In this document: positions 12,556 to 22,854 of the stretch, one piece after another
How positions within the stretch are numbered: the first letter of the stretch is position 1
Layout of the letters: every line of letters begins with the position of its first letter
Assembly: GCA_963989385.1 (NCBI GenBank)
Contig: OZ022511.1
Location: 25,600,503-25,664,502, forward strand
Direction of reading: 5' to 3'
Length of the DNA: 64,000 bases
Origin: Ctena decussata
Taxonomy: Eukaryota > Mollusca > Bivalvia > Lucinida > Lucinidae
The notes under the pieces: model-generated
What the model saw: the letters and a program-made list of their open reading frames with translations, nothing else
What the model was told of the DNA's origin: nothing
Database searches by the model: none
Translations under genes and position numbers: made by a program

Positions 12556-13038
12556 ATAATTTAGACCAACAGAATGGTTAAAATTAAAACACAATAAGTT
12601 AAGCAGCATCGAACATAAAACAAATACAACCGCAACGAAAGTACCGCCTTGGGACCCATCCCGCACCTGCTGCACCCACAGCAGGCCCTTGCCCTTTTGT
12701 TATCCAAATAAGTTGGACCCCGGCACAGACAGTTACACAGCACCAATACCCGACTCGACCACTTCCGATATCTAAAGTGTATGGTGCTTTGTGACTATGT
12801 CCTTTTATTGGATATTACATGTCTTTTTGCTTTATCGTTTATGCAAAACAAATGAAGACCTGATAAATTGTGAATGACAAAGAGTCTATAAACGGACATT
12901 GTTCTATGAAGGTCGATTCTCTTAATGGCTTGAAAAAGCAGAGGGAGTGTGGGTTCACCTTCATGGGCCAAGTCCCAGTGCGCAGTGACCAAAGATGCGA
13001 TACAGCTCACAACGATAAATAATGATAAAAGTTTAGAT
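12556..13038. other. Largely unassigned; short minus-strand frame with signal-peptide-like start
   Basis: About 12653-12697 matches the start of the window in inverted orientation. A minus-strand frame at 12795-13064 (89 codons) opens with a hydrophobic segment (SLFIVVSCIASLVTA) resembling a signal peptide. Its start codon lies inside the repeat arm at 13039-13130 and nothing downstream is recognisable. I do not call it a gene. Confidence 0.35.
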
Positions 13039-13076
13039 CCTTTAAGAGCAAAGAAAACATTCATAAGTAAGAAGAT

Positions 13077-13120
13077 GGGCCATACCGCGGTTTCGGCTAT
13101 TCAAGCCTCATCAGTGACCC
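13077..13120 (-). ncRNA. Hammerhead ribozyme motif (type I, GUA site)
   Basis: Read on the minus strand: stem I GGGTCA, core CTGATGA, stem II GGC-TTGAATA-GCC, core GAAA, self-complementary stem III CCGCGG, U-A cleavage position, then TGGCCC. TGGCCC pairs with GGGTCA over all six positions (one U-G). Every invariant core base (CUGANGA, GAAA, UH) is present. The very short palindromic stem III is the form reported for retroelement hammerheads that act as dimers. Activity is inferred. Confidence 0.88.
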
Positions 13121-13502
13121 TTTAAATCTGGCACAAGGAGCCAGAGGAAAAAAACAGTAAATTTGCAGGTTTAACATGGCAGTCGTCTCAAAGACTGATA
13201 TAAGTCGAAAAATACCAAAATATTTCAAATTTGTTTAGAAAATGAATCTAAACGTATGATCATTTCTGACTTCTCAGAATATATTCCATGATCTCAAAGG
13301 ACCAAAAGGAAAATATAATCTGCAACCTCAAAACATAACCATTAGCATAAGACATTTTGGATGTTAATTTCTAAAATTTCTATAAACTTCGGATACCTAA
13401 GTAGGGTAAAGTCGGGTAATATCGGACAGCAGGTAAATTCGAACTTACCATTGCAAGCAGTGAACTTCCAGATGAGATGGCTCATAATGATAGATAATGT
13501 TA

Positions 13503-13548
13503 GGGTCACTAATGAGGCTTAATTAGCCGAAACTACGTAGTCTGGCCC
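13503..13548 (+). ncRNA. Hammerhead ribozyme motif, one core change (GUC site)
   Basis: Plus-strand order: stem I GGGTCA, CTAATGA, stem II GGC-TTAATTA-GCC, GAAA, palindromic stem III CTAC-GTAG, T-C, and stem I partner TGGCCC. All three stems pair and the cleavage triplet is GUC. The core reads CUAAUGA instead of CUGAUGA, so the invariant G5 is A, which should cripple cleavage. It is the mirror partner of the intact motif at 13077-13120, with different stem III and loop II bases. Confidence 0.8.
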
Positions 13549-13607
13549 ATGTTCCTTCTTCTGAATATATTCTCTGCTCTTGAAGGAATTCTTTTAAGAT
13601 TTAAATT

Positions 13608-13664
13608 AGACATTCTAAGCGGTCAACCAGTACTAAGTGCACATATTTTCGCCAGTAACTATGC
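13608..13664 (-). mobile_element. Fragment of tRNA-derived SINE (family V)
   Basis: The segment AGCGGTCAACCAGTACTAAG...CGCCAGTAACT is the middle of the SINE seen in full at 59980-60243 and in part at 44748-44932, same orientation. Head and tail are missing. Confidence 0.75.
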
Positions 13665-14887
13665 AAATTAAGCAACCAAATCTATTATAATAATCAACAA
13701 TAACTAATGATTTAAGAAACCAAGTAGAGGCGCGGAGAGCTAGAAGTGGGCGCAAAGAGGGGCAGGGGAACGAGGGTAGGTGAATCGAAGAGGGAGGAGG
13801 TGGCGTGTAGCTGCCGTTCCGTTACTTTCCGTAAAAAAATACCAATTGCAAAACTTGACATACTTTAGCAGCATGTAAATACAACAGTGCTCAACTACAA
13901 AAGTAAAACAAGAACACAAGGAGCTACAGAGTTTGTTCGATTCACTTTATTTGTCAGACCACCTTCTTACCGCCTTTGCCTTTTTATTTCCAAATTAAAG
14001 GCAGATCTGCAAGGAAGTCAAGTCAAACTTTTTTTTTCGATATTCTTGAACAGTCATGCTTATAATATTGGTACGTAATCTGATACCAATAGAAGATGAC
14101 CAAAGCATAAACCAGATTCTATCCATATATAGTTGTGAATCTTGTAATATAATTATCTGCATTAGTATTGTTTGAAGCAAACGATGTCAGCAGTGAACAC
14201 GATATGGCAGAAATATACTGGCCTGGAGAGCGATGACATTGGCATGAAGATGTCATGGTGGCAGGAAAAATGTAAGGCTAGTTATTAACTGAATGGCCCT
14301 CGTTCTTCATTATATTTGTATCCAGTAGTTAAAAACCCCATCAACCTAGCCGGATATATAGGCCGCGACCAGTAAACAATCAATGCTTATAGCACGCGTG
14401 ATTACCAAATGCCCATGTCGAGTGATATGACCTAGGTTTGCGCTGCCTGTTTATTCGAATTTCAAGGTGTGACTAGGTTGTTTGTAAGAACCTGAATAAT
14501 TGGCAGAGGCAAATTACCTCAGATGGTTTTGCTGAAGGCAGCAAATATATTAAGAGTCATTTCTTACGCCTGAACAAATAAGTACAGCTGATACTGAAAG
14601 GTGCTCCATATAAAAAGGGGTTACAGAGCTAATTTAGAGATAATTATCGATATTCCTCAATAAAAACATATTCTGTGACAAATCATTGGAACCGTCTCGA
14701 TGAGACGGTTCTAATGAGGGGTCACAACATATGTTTTCGTTGAGAAATAAGAAAATTATCTTTGAATTATCCTCAATACCCCTCTTATCTGGAGCTCTGG
14801 TTACAGCAATCATGAACGCGAAACAATTATGTGTCACAGCGATTGTAGTTTTCATGAAGATTCTTCACGGCCATGGCTGCAATGGCA
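13665..14887. other. No gene seen
   Basis: AT-rich sequence. A purine-rich stretch lies at 13720-13805. A compact perfect palindrome (GAACCGTCTC-GAT-GAGACGGTTC) lies at about 14689-14711. An open frame at 13887-14078 ends near a GTACGT that could be a splice donor, but nothing in it is recognisable. Confidence 0.4.
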
Positions 14888-15100
14888 AGTAGAATTACTA
14901 TTTCAGGAAAATTACTTTTTCATAAAAATTGCTTTTTTAGTAAAATTACATTTTCGTTAAAATTACTTTCTCATTGAAATTACTTTACAGTAAAATTACT
15001 TTTTCATTAAAATTACTTTTTTCAATACAGTGTTACTTTTACAGTATAATTACTTTTTCAATAAAATTACTTTTTCAGTAAAATTACTTTTTTTGTAGTT
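14888..15100 (+). repeat. Short minisatellite, unit TAAAATTACTTTTTCA
   Basis: About a dozen imperfect head-to-tail copies of a 16-19 bp unit of the form AAAATTACTTTTTCAGT. Purely AT-rich simple repeat with no coding meaning. Confidence 0.85.
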
Positions 15101-15639
15101 TATTTCAGGTTTATGGGGTACACCTCCATCTTTATCCGCAATTTTACGAAAGGTGACGACTCTTGTGACTTCATGTTTGCTTCCCTGGACGACAAAGCTC
15201 TTTCAAAAAAAGGGTCTGCTCTTAAAGGAAAGAACTTGCTCATGGAGGGGCAAATTCTTTCTTTTAAGAGTTAACCATGTTTTAAAGCGATGCAAAAGTG
15301 AAAATTGTACTGTTGTTTCTAATACAAATGTTACCCAATCAACTGCATCTGTGATTTGCCTAATCGCTGTTTACATTTTTGTCTGTGTTTGTACACATCG
15401 CGGTTCACATACAGAATTTAATTTGATTCAGAGTTCCGATATCGGTGCTTCTGTTAAGTTCTTATTTATCTTAATCATAAGTTATACCTTTTTTCTGTTA
15501 TGATTCATCATCGGTGAGCTGGAAAACCTCATGTGAACCAAACACCTTAATATCTATCCGTCTAATGGGCCATTGCAAGCCATGTTGACCAATCAAAACC
15601 AGTTTAACCCGTTTATGCACAATGTGCCATGAAAGGGAC

Positions 15640-15705
15640 ATTGGCAAACAGTGTAGACCCAAATTTGACGCCGCAAAACGCGGCGTCTGATCAGGTCTAC
15701 ACTTT
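15640..15705. repeat. Hairpin of the GTGTAGACC...GGTCTACAC family
   Basis: AGTGTAGACC and GACGCCGC-AAAA-CGCGGCGTC pair with the downstream GGTCTACACT. Related sequences occur at about 27130-27215 and 54065-54160. Small non-coding foldback. Confidence 0.65.
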
Positions 15706-15891
15706 TTGTATAAGACAAATGGTTATTTCTCCTGAAAATGTATTACAAATGATAAACTTACACTAAACCGGACACCCCCTACTTGACAAATGGGCTCATC
15801 CAATTAATAAATAATTTTGCTGTCAACTTATTGATTGGATATATCATGTATAGACACAACATTATTCATAGTTTTTGTCTTGTTCTCTTAG

Positions 15892-17396
15892 GATCAATTC
15901 TCTCTTACGGAAGCATTATCCAGGACTTTACGGCAGGAAGTACCAAAGAAACATATATGAACGAAGACCATCTTTATAGAAATAAATCCATAGAGCATGT
16001 CTATCAAATGAAACAGACAGATAGTTTTAGGAGACGAACGCAAGAAAGAAAGGAAACGTACATAAGAAACATCAAATTGCCGTCATTTGAAACTTTGAAC
16101 CGTTTGAGTTTAGCATTTAATGGGCAAATTGGCCGCGGTCACATTCATGACAGGATCAGACGCTCAGAGCAATTGAGCTTCAAACGATTTAAGCGTCGTT
16201 TTTGTGATAGACCACGAAACCCGATAGAATCAGATTTGTGTCTTGGTGATGGTGGTAAGGGTGGTTACGGTGGTAGTGGTGGCGGTGGAGGTGGTGGCGG
16301 TGGTGCAGCTATAACATTATTGTCAAGTACGAGCTCCACAGTCTTCACAGAGCACACGGATACGACAAGCAAAGCCTCGGTCATGTTGGAAACAAGATCA
16401 ACAGGACATGTTTCAATGAAGCCTGTTTCTGTACCAGAACCATCTTCTGCATATATTGTATCTGTTTCACAGTCAACATTTCCACCGACGGAAGTATTGT
16501 TTTCTCAACAAAAGTCATTGACAACAACAACGGCAACAACTACCAAAATGTCAGTGGCTTGGACTTCTTTAAAAACAATACTGTTTTCAATAAACACAAG
16601 TTCCTTCGCTGCAGATGGTTCTTCTTCTTCAGTTTCTTCAAGCCTTATTTCATCTACTCCAATGCGAACAACCAGCACCCCTTTTAGAACTTCATCTACA
16701 AGTAAACCTATGGGCAGACACGCATCGGCTGTAACAGTGTCAAAAGGATTAACGTCCATGTCTAATTCAGCAGCAGCCCTTTCAACGCTTCGCCAAATAG
16801 CATCTAAACTGACCAAGCAAATAACACCGAATACTTCTGTCACTGCAGGTTCCTTACCACATGAACTCACACCGTCTTCTACACAAAGCCTGTCAACCCA
16901 CATGCCTTATGTTGCTAAGAGACCATTTTTAGCAAAATATGCTACTAAAGTAAATAGAAAAACATCCCATTCTATTTCAACAGTCAAATCGAAATCAGCA
17001 CAAACAAAGACTGAAACGAGTATCGGCGGAATGGAAATGACACTCATAAATGACTCGGCGTTACATATGACAGGAGTCTCGACGGCACAAACCTTCTCAA
17101 AAGATGCTTATTCTAGGGCACGCTTCTTTGAATCAGCTACTAATATTGCTGTTTTATGTACCGTCGTCACAGCTATAACAATCTTAGCCGCCTTTGTTTT
17201 TGTCTGGACGCTCACGTTACAGTGTAAAGCTGGTGGCTCACTTGCTAGCAGGTATGGGTTATTTTTTCAGATTATTATCAAAACTTTTGTTACATCAATT
17301 AGAGGAATTGGCGTTGTTAGTTGTCTTTTTACATCCATTAGTTTTTTCAGATATTGTAACGTTCTCAACCCCTCGATCCGTGCGTCGAGTGTCTAA
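15892..17396 (+). CDS. Mucin-like single-pass membrane protein, 3' exons (gene 1, partial)
   Basis: The frame is open from upstream to 17396. A good acceptor (pyrimidine tract ending CTCTTAG at 15891) suggests an exon starting at 15892 in phase 1. In order it encodes: ~90 basic, polar residues; R-F-K-R (furin-type) near 16190; a Gly-rich run from a GGT repeat at 16246-16305; about 260 Ser/Thr-rich residues; and a hydrophobic helix near 17145-17218 (IAVLCTVVTAITILAAFVFVW). A donor at 17252 and acceptor ending 17350 would remove a 99-nt, in-frame intron, giving the tail ...SLASR-YCNVLNPSIRASSV. Without splicing the frame stays open and the tail gains 33 mostly hydrophobic residues. The upstream exons and signal peptide were not found. 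Function unknown; a heavily O-glycosylated cell-surface protein is inferred from composition. Confidence 0.7.
17252..17350 (+). other. Putative 99-nt intron in gene 1
   Basis: GTATGG at the left and a TTTTTTCAG acceptor at the right, with a second TTTTTTCAG at 17270 too close to be used. The length is a multiple of three and contains no stop, so both spliced and retained forms are translatable. Confidence 0.5.
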
Positions 17397-17911
17397 GAGG
17401 TACAGCTCTTCTTCAGTCAGTTGACCAAACGAAATGGATGACACCGATTATCCAAGACGCACCACCGAGTAAGAGAAACAGCCAGGAAATCTTAGGGACT
17501 TCCGATATGCAAAGGCCTCCTTTACGTTGATCCCCACACATAACATACAGTTATAAGGCACAACTGTGCTTACTCTAATACATAATGGGGATTGAATACG
17601 CAATCAGTAGAATCGCTCACTTTATCTAAGTAAACGTTACTTCTGAAATTGGAGCTCGATTGCCACTATAAAACCTGCAGAAACAGAAAACGAATCGCCA
17701 CTAGTTAAACACCAAGAGAAAACAACCGACAGTATCTGTCTCCGTACACGGCAAAGTTCTCCCTAAATGATCGCTTCTTTTCAAACAATGCATGCGGAAG
17801 TAGTATGTAATTGTCACTAATAGGATATCACGTTGTGACACTGTCATCGCTAAGCACGACCCCGATGTGTCCTCTGGCTAAACTCAATACCAGCTTGCTC
17901 TATAATCTGCA
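17397..17911. other. Downstream flank of gene 1; no gene seen
   Basis: Probable 3' untranslated and intergenic sequence. I see no convincing AATAAA signal. In one other frame the sequence stays open to 17424 with a basic, Ser-rich tail. Confidence 0.4.
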
Positions 17912-18134
17912 GGGGCCGTATTCATAAAGCCACTTAAGTCGTTGCTATGCGGTTGCTAAGGCTAAATATCTATAAAGGAGATTCCTTACAACTATGAAAT
18001 TTGCTCTGCAGGAACAGTCTTTGTAAGACTGTTCCTCCAGAGCAAATTTCATAGTTTTAGGGAATCTCCTTCAAAGAAATTTAGCCTTAGCAACAGCATA
18101 GCAACCACTTAAGTCGTTTTATGAATACGGCCCC
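17912..18134. mobile_element. Palindromic MITE, GGGGCCGTATTCATAAA family, copy 1
   Basis: Near-perfect 223-bp hairpin. The ends GGGGCCGTATTCATAA and its complement flank arms containing AGTCGTTGCTATG, GTTGCTAAGGCTAA and GGAGATTCC, with the centre GGAACAGTC-TTTGTAA-GACTGTTCC. Copies 2 and 3 (24422-24644 and 53467-53689) are about the same length and differ by a few percent. No TSD longer than 2-3 bases is clear. Confidence 0.92.
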
Positions 18135-18569
18135 AGGTTTTCCTTCAAGAATCAAGGCGGCTGCACAATGACTGGCCATCGAGCGGCCTATATAGAATAA
18201 GGACAAATATTCGATCGACAACCAGAAATTTCGTCGGTCATAAGACCACATTTTTTAAATCAGTTACCATGCCAACCGAAAACATAGGTCCCAAAAACAA
18301 AACCTCTTGAAATCCAACAGGCAAATAACCTAGATAACAATTACGGTCTAAAGCATGTCTCAAAAGTAGACAAAATATAAAAAAAATGTATTGATAGGAA
18401 ACGATTCCAACATGGCATGTAACATCCACATGTCCCTATCTTTTGCGCATGTACATTACGCTCCCATGCAATGGCGAGCTGATCTAGTTAGAATAACAGA
18501 TTACCGCCTAAATGCGCTTGGTACGACTAAAATGTAACTCGCGCAAATTCACCTCCCCACTTGATTTTT
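18135..18569. other. No gene seen
   Basis: AT-rich sequence with no supported feature. Confidence 0.5.
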
Positions 18570-18800
18570 GTCTCGCCTGCGAAGCAGAGGCGATACATAT
18601 GTATTGCTTTTCCGGTGTCGTCGTCGGCGTCGTCGTCGGCGGCGGCGGCGTGAACTTTTGTTGAGTTTTTGCGTTTAGGTCAATTTCTCAGAAACTATAA
18701 GTGCTAGAGCCATGAAACTTGTATCATGCATACATCTGGATGAGTAGATCTCGGAGCCATCATTAATACCTACCGCAGGTTAAAGAAAGAACTGACTCAA
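18570..18800 (-). mobile_element. Satellite-cored element, family D, truncated copy
   Basis: Starts with the hairpin TCTCGCCTGCGAAGCAGAGGCGA and a GTCGTCGTCGG-rich stretch, then holds roughly one core unit (TTTAGGTCAATTTCTCAGAAAC...CATGAAACTTG). The fuller copy is at 21530-22465. The end is uncertain. Confidence 0.65.
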
Positions 18801-19426
18801 GTGAAAAAGAAATAGTTTTGCTTTTCAAGCATGTTGCTAACCACGAAAATTAAAAATTGCAAAAATCAATATTCATGTTTTTGACCCTAAACCGCGACAA
18901 TTTGAAACCGCGAAAATTGTCGCGTATACGGTAACCAACCTCTGCAGCGTCACATAACATTAAGCGACATCAAATTGTACGAGTGTAGAATATTTGCAAC
19001 ATCATATTTTGAACATTTTTGTTCCCGAACATTTGGTACATTAAATCTTCATTAGTCTAAAAAAATCATTAAAGCTCAGAAAAAAATTGCACAGTTCCTT
19101 CTATTACTCGTTAAATTGCTTATTGCGTTACCAAGTCAATAGTCTGTAGGTTATACATGAGAGAAAACAAAATACATTAATGTTCAACTACAGCTCTAGA
19201 CTTTAAACCATGTCCGAAATTAGGGCAAGTTTGCATGCAAAAAACGGTGTAAGCCCTACGGTAAGTTTATTACTGACCTTTCCAAGGCAAAGCATCTTTT
19301 AAGTTCATTTATTATTATCATTGTTATTATCATTATTATCATTTTAGTCTTGGATTGTTTGATGATTATTCTGAGGCTAGGAGACTAGCCTTGTGACCAC
19401 CTACTTGGAAAAAGCTGTCCACTCAG
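18801..19426. other. No gene seen; scattered repeat fragments
   Basis: Contains CCGCGACAATTTGAAACCGCGAAAATTGTCGCG (about 18890-18925), a compact inverted motif, and an (ATT/ATC)n tract at 19310-19343. Nothing coding. Confidence 0.4.
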
Positions 19427-19471
19427 CTTTCTTAGCTTTCCACATAATATTTTTGTGGAAAGCTAAGAAAT
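19427..19471. repeat. Short hairpin
   Basis: Arms TTCTTAGCTTTCCACA and TGTGGAAAGCTAAGAA flank a short AT loop, just left of the MITE copy at 19478. Confidence 0.75.
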
Positions 19472-19477
19472 CCAAGT

Positions 19478-19715
19478 GAGCTGCGACATGACAAAACCAA
19501 GAAAGTGGCATATGCGCCCAGCGAAGACTTAGCTCAACCTGGGCATTCACCCAGCCGAATCACAATCTTCGCTCTCTGCATGCAGCTAGCTCAGACCATT
19601 AGTTACCCTGTAGGCGCACAGCAAAGAGTCTGATCAGACTGGGCGGATGGCCAGGCTGATCTGAGTCTTTGCTGGGCGCACATGCCACATCGTTGATTTT
19701 GTTGTGTCGCGGCTC
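19478..19715. mobile_element. Palindromic MITE, GAGCCGCGACACG family, copy 2
   Basis: Diverged left end (GAGCTGCGACATGACAAAACC), well-kept right end (GTTGTGTCGCGGCTC). Internal GCGCCCAGCG and CTGGGC motifs as in the other copies. Confidence 0.8.
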
Positions 19716-20687
19716 ATATGTTGTCTTACATTTAGTGCTGTAACGTGTTGTTTCTAATCTTTTTTATTATTCATTTGTTATTGTGGGTGGGATGTGAAAT
19801 TTGATTATATCAGTTTCTAGGTAATTTTTACATTTACCTTTGATATGAGACAAGAACGGGCCATCATGTAGAAATTCAGTCCAGTTAATTGACAATAAAA
19901 AATAAGTCAAACATGTCCAAACGACCACCCGAAATTTGCGACAACCTGCATTAAGCGACCAGTATAAAGTCCTCCTGACGAATTTTACTTTTATTTGACA
20001 CTGTATTAAACGACCTACCGTCTTGAGCGACCAGTGACTGACCGCATATTTTTCGAAAAGGATTTACCTATAACGACCGCAAATAGCACTGCAAATAGCA
20101 GCGCAAAACTTTTGCTCCGGCTGTCATATCATACAAATATTTGTATATGTTCTTTGTATGTCCTTTCCGACACTTAAATGCCTGTGGCAGTAATGTTATT
20201 CGAGTAGCGTGACTTAAGAATAACAACGTTGCTGTTTCATTGTTGACTATTGTTCTCTAGTAAGTTCTGTTCTCCATTCTTAACAGTTTGTATTCTGACA
20301 CTTTTCACTCGTAAACTGTATTTAAGATGTTCTGAAACATTTTCATTAACATATGAACTGAGCTATTTACTGATTCTTGAATGTCTTATTAATTTTACCA
20401 ACCTCCAGTTTAATGACATTTTATATAATTTCTTATAAGACTAATTTTAATGTGCATGTATTAAATGACGTCGCATCTGACAGTGTAATAAAGCCATGCA
20501 TTAAAAACGATAATCCACTAGTGGATTAAATATGCAAATTACGCCGTAACCTTATGTGTTGACGTCCATAAAACGTCGCGTTTTCTAATGGCAAAATCGT
20601 GACGTTTTACGGCAAAAATTTGCAAATAAAATGCGATTTTAGTGTCATATGATAAATATAAACTTGAATTCGTGCTTCTGCATCATT
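19716..20687. other. No gene seen; fragments of the AAGCGACC-type repeat
   Basis: Fragments such as CATTAAGCGACCAG and AAACGACCTACCG lie at about 19919-20050. A CCACTAGTGG palindrome lies near 20515. No coding signal. Confidence 0.4.
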
Positions 20688-20778
20688 GAATTTATTAAAC
20701 TCGTTGGCGAAAACGATAAGATGCTCGGCAGAGCCTCGCATCTTATATTTTTTACCAACTCGTTTAATAAATTCAATA
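20688..20778. repeat. Strong inverted repeat
   Basis: ATTGAATTTATTAAACTCGT on the left pairs with ACGAGTTT(G)-rich ACTCGTTTAATAAATTCAAT on the right. Inner arms GATAAGATGC and GCATCTTAT enclose the centre TCGGCAGAGCCTC. Probably a small foldback element. Confidence 0.8.
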
Positions 20779-21529
20779 ATACATGAACACTCATGTAAGA
20801 TCCTCTATTAATCGAATGTGTCATAAACTCAACTCCTGGTCTTAGTTGCTAGTACCAGACCATAGTAGTGGTGGCGGCAGTCAATCTTGGTGAGCGTTCT
20901 TAGCTGTGATATCCGACCTGAATTAAGAGACCACCTGTATTAAGCGACTACTTTTTAGACTTCCCTAGGGTGGTGGCTTAATACATGTTTGATTGATCAT
21001 TATACATCAAATATGGGTGCATATTGACATCATGTTTGATAATACTACTTTTCTATATTTGGGTCTGTTAATGGGTAGGAATGATTTCTAAGTTGTTCTC
21101 CAAGATTTTTTTCTTTACTTAAGAATTGAAATCACTTTTTTTTTGTTTTCATTAAGTCATGAAAAATACGTGCTTAGTTTTAATTTCTGTAAGGCTCAAA
21201 GAACAACTCTTACCACAGTGTATATTAAGTCATCTTGTTGCAATAGTAAACTTTTAGGCACATATCGAAAACTGGCATTTTTATATGTTGTGTAGCAGGC
21301 ATGGAGTCGAAAGAGTAGCCGCGAAGAAATGTGATATTAATACAACCAGAATGCCGGAGAGAGCCAGCCCAACCTCCACATCAACTCTTATATCGACTTT
21401 AGGTAAAGTATACACAAACTGGAACGATCTGAGAATCTCCTGCTATTGCACCAGCAATGGTATTTACGACATTCCATAAAAGATATGACTGGTATCATGG
21501 CTTTTTTGTTTACATATCGTGCAGTTTTT
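20779..21529. other. No gene seen
   Basis: Contains another AAGCGACC-type fragment (about 20905-20995). An open frame at 21285-21479 has no recognisable domain. Confidence 0.4.
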
Positions 21530-22465
21530 GTCTCGCCTGCAAAGCAGAGGCGAGTCAAATGTATTGCTTTTCCGGTGTCGTCGTCGTCAGCGGCGGCGTC
21601 GTCAAAGTAAACTTTAGTCGAGTTTTTGCGTTTAGGTCATTTTCTAAGAAACTATAAGGGCTAGAGCCATGAAACTTGTTTCATGCGTACATCTGGAAGA
21701 GTGGATCTCAAATGCATCATCAATATTGAGTCTTGACCTACATTTTACGGTTGACTGACTTTGCAATTTTTGTCGTGTTTTTGCGATTTGGTCATTTTCT
21801 AAAAATCTGTAAGGGCTAGAGCCATGGAACTTGGTTCATGCGTACATCTTGAAGAGTAGATCTCAAATGCATCATCAATATTGAGTCTTGACCTTCATTT
21901 TACGGTTGATTGACTTTGCCATTTTTTGTCGAGTTTTCGCGTTTAGGTCATTTTCTTAGAAACTTTAACGGCTAGAACCATGAGACTTGGTTCATGAGTA
22001 CATCTGAAAGAGTAAATTTCAAAGCCATCATCAATATTTAGTCTTGACCTACATTTTACGGTTAACTGACATTGCAATTTTTGTCGAGTTTTCTCGTTTA
22101 GGTCTGTATCTCAGAATCTATAAGGGCTAGAGCCATGAAACTTGGTTCATGTGTACATCTGGAAGAGTAGATCTCAAATGCATCATCAATATTGAGTCTT
22201 GACCTACATTTTACGGTTGATTGACTTTGAAGTTTTGTCGTTTTTTGCGTTTAGGTCATTTTCTTAGAAACTTTAAGGGCTAGAGCCATGAAACTTGGTT
22301 CTTGCGTACATCTGGAAGAAAAAATCTCAAAGCTATCATCAATATTGAGTCTTGATCTACATTTTACGGTTGACTGACTTTGCCATTTTTTGTCAAGTTT
22401 TTGCGTTTAGGGCATTTTCTCAGAAACTATAAGGGCTAGAGCCAAGAAACTTTGTTCATGCATGC
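21530..22465 (-). mobile_element. Satellite-cored element, family D, main copy
   Basis: The hairpin CTCGCCTGCAAAGCAGAGGCGAG and a GTCGTCGTC tract lie at the left. About six tandem units of ~155 bp follow (GGTCAT or variant at about 21635, 21790, 21946, 22101, 22255 and 22410), each with GGGCTAGAGCCATGAAACTT and CATCATCAATATTGAGTCTT. The hairpin is at the left, so by comparison with families A and B the element reads on the minus strand. Non-coding. Confidence 0.72.
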
Positions 22466-22854
22466 AGCTTTGCTAATTTAGCTCTGTTTTGTGACAAGGC
22501 GCCAGCAGGTGAGACACCGCATTCCGCGGAATTCTTGTTTTTATTTATACAGTTGTGTAAATATGTCAAAGATGCATGCTTGAAGCTAGCGAACTGGCAA
22601 TTAAAGTAGTCGAGAATATTTTTTCTCAAACACATCAAATGATTTATACTTAAGATATCTTTCTAAACCTTTTTTTTTTTGTCATACAGTGAAGGTTTGA
22701 CTGTTCTATTAAGAAGATTAAGAGCAAGCGATAAATCTGAGGTGAAGCAACGCAGATATCGTAACCCAAACTTTTCAATGTTTGCTTCTTGAGGAGGCGT
22801 GGGGATGCTGAAACATTTGATCTCATGCTCACAAGAATAATCCAATAATGTTTT
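22466..22854. other. No gene seen
   Basis: Short frames on the minus strand only. A T-run lies at 22671-22680. Confidence 0.45.

Larger units (their letters stand above)
13039..13586. mobile_element. Foldback element with a hammerhead ribozyme in each arm
   Basis: Inverted arms at about 13039-13125 and 13500-13586 pair over most of their length: CCTTTAAGAGCAAAGAA and AAGATGGGCCA on the left against TGGCCCATG and TTCTCTGCTCTTGAAGG on the right. Each arm carries a hammerhead motif pointing inward to outward in mirror image (13077-13120 on -, 13503-13548 on +). The ~380 bp between them encodes nothing. A diverged relative of the left arm lies at about 29548-29650. The element type is unknown; hammerheads are known in Penelope-like elements and retrozymes. 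Confidence 0.75.

Noticed and set aside
12795..13064. Small secreted protein on the minus strand
   Set aside because: The signal-peptide-like start is good, but the start codon is inside a foldback arm, the rest has no recognisable pattern, and no splice or conservation evidence is available.
15153..15503. 116-codon frame with a hydrophobic segment, possibly an upstream exon of gene 1
   Set aside because: No convincing splice sites in phase with 15892, and its left half resembles a dispersed repeat seen near 29455 and 51960.
17194..17424. Alternative basic Ser-rich tail for gene 1 (ending SKRYSSSSVS)
   Set aside because: It would need a frame change that the visible donor and acceptor do not give. 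Noted because its composition looks tail-like.
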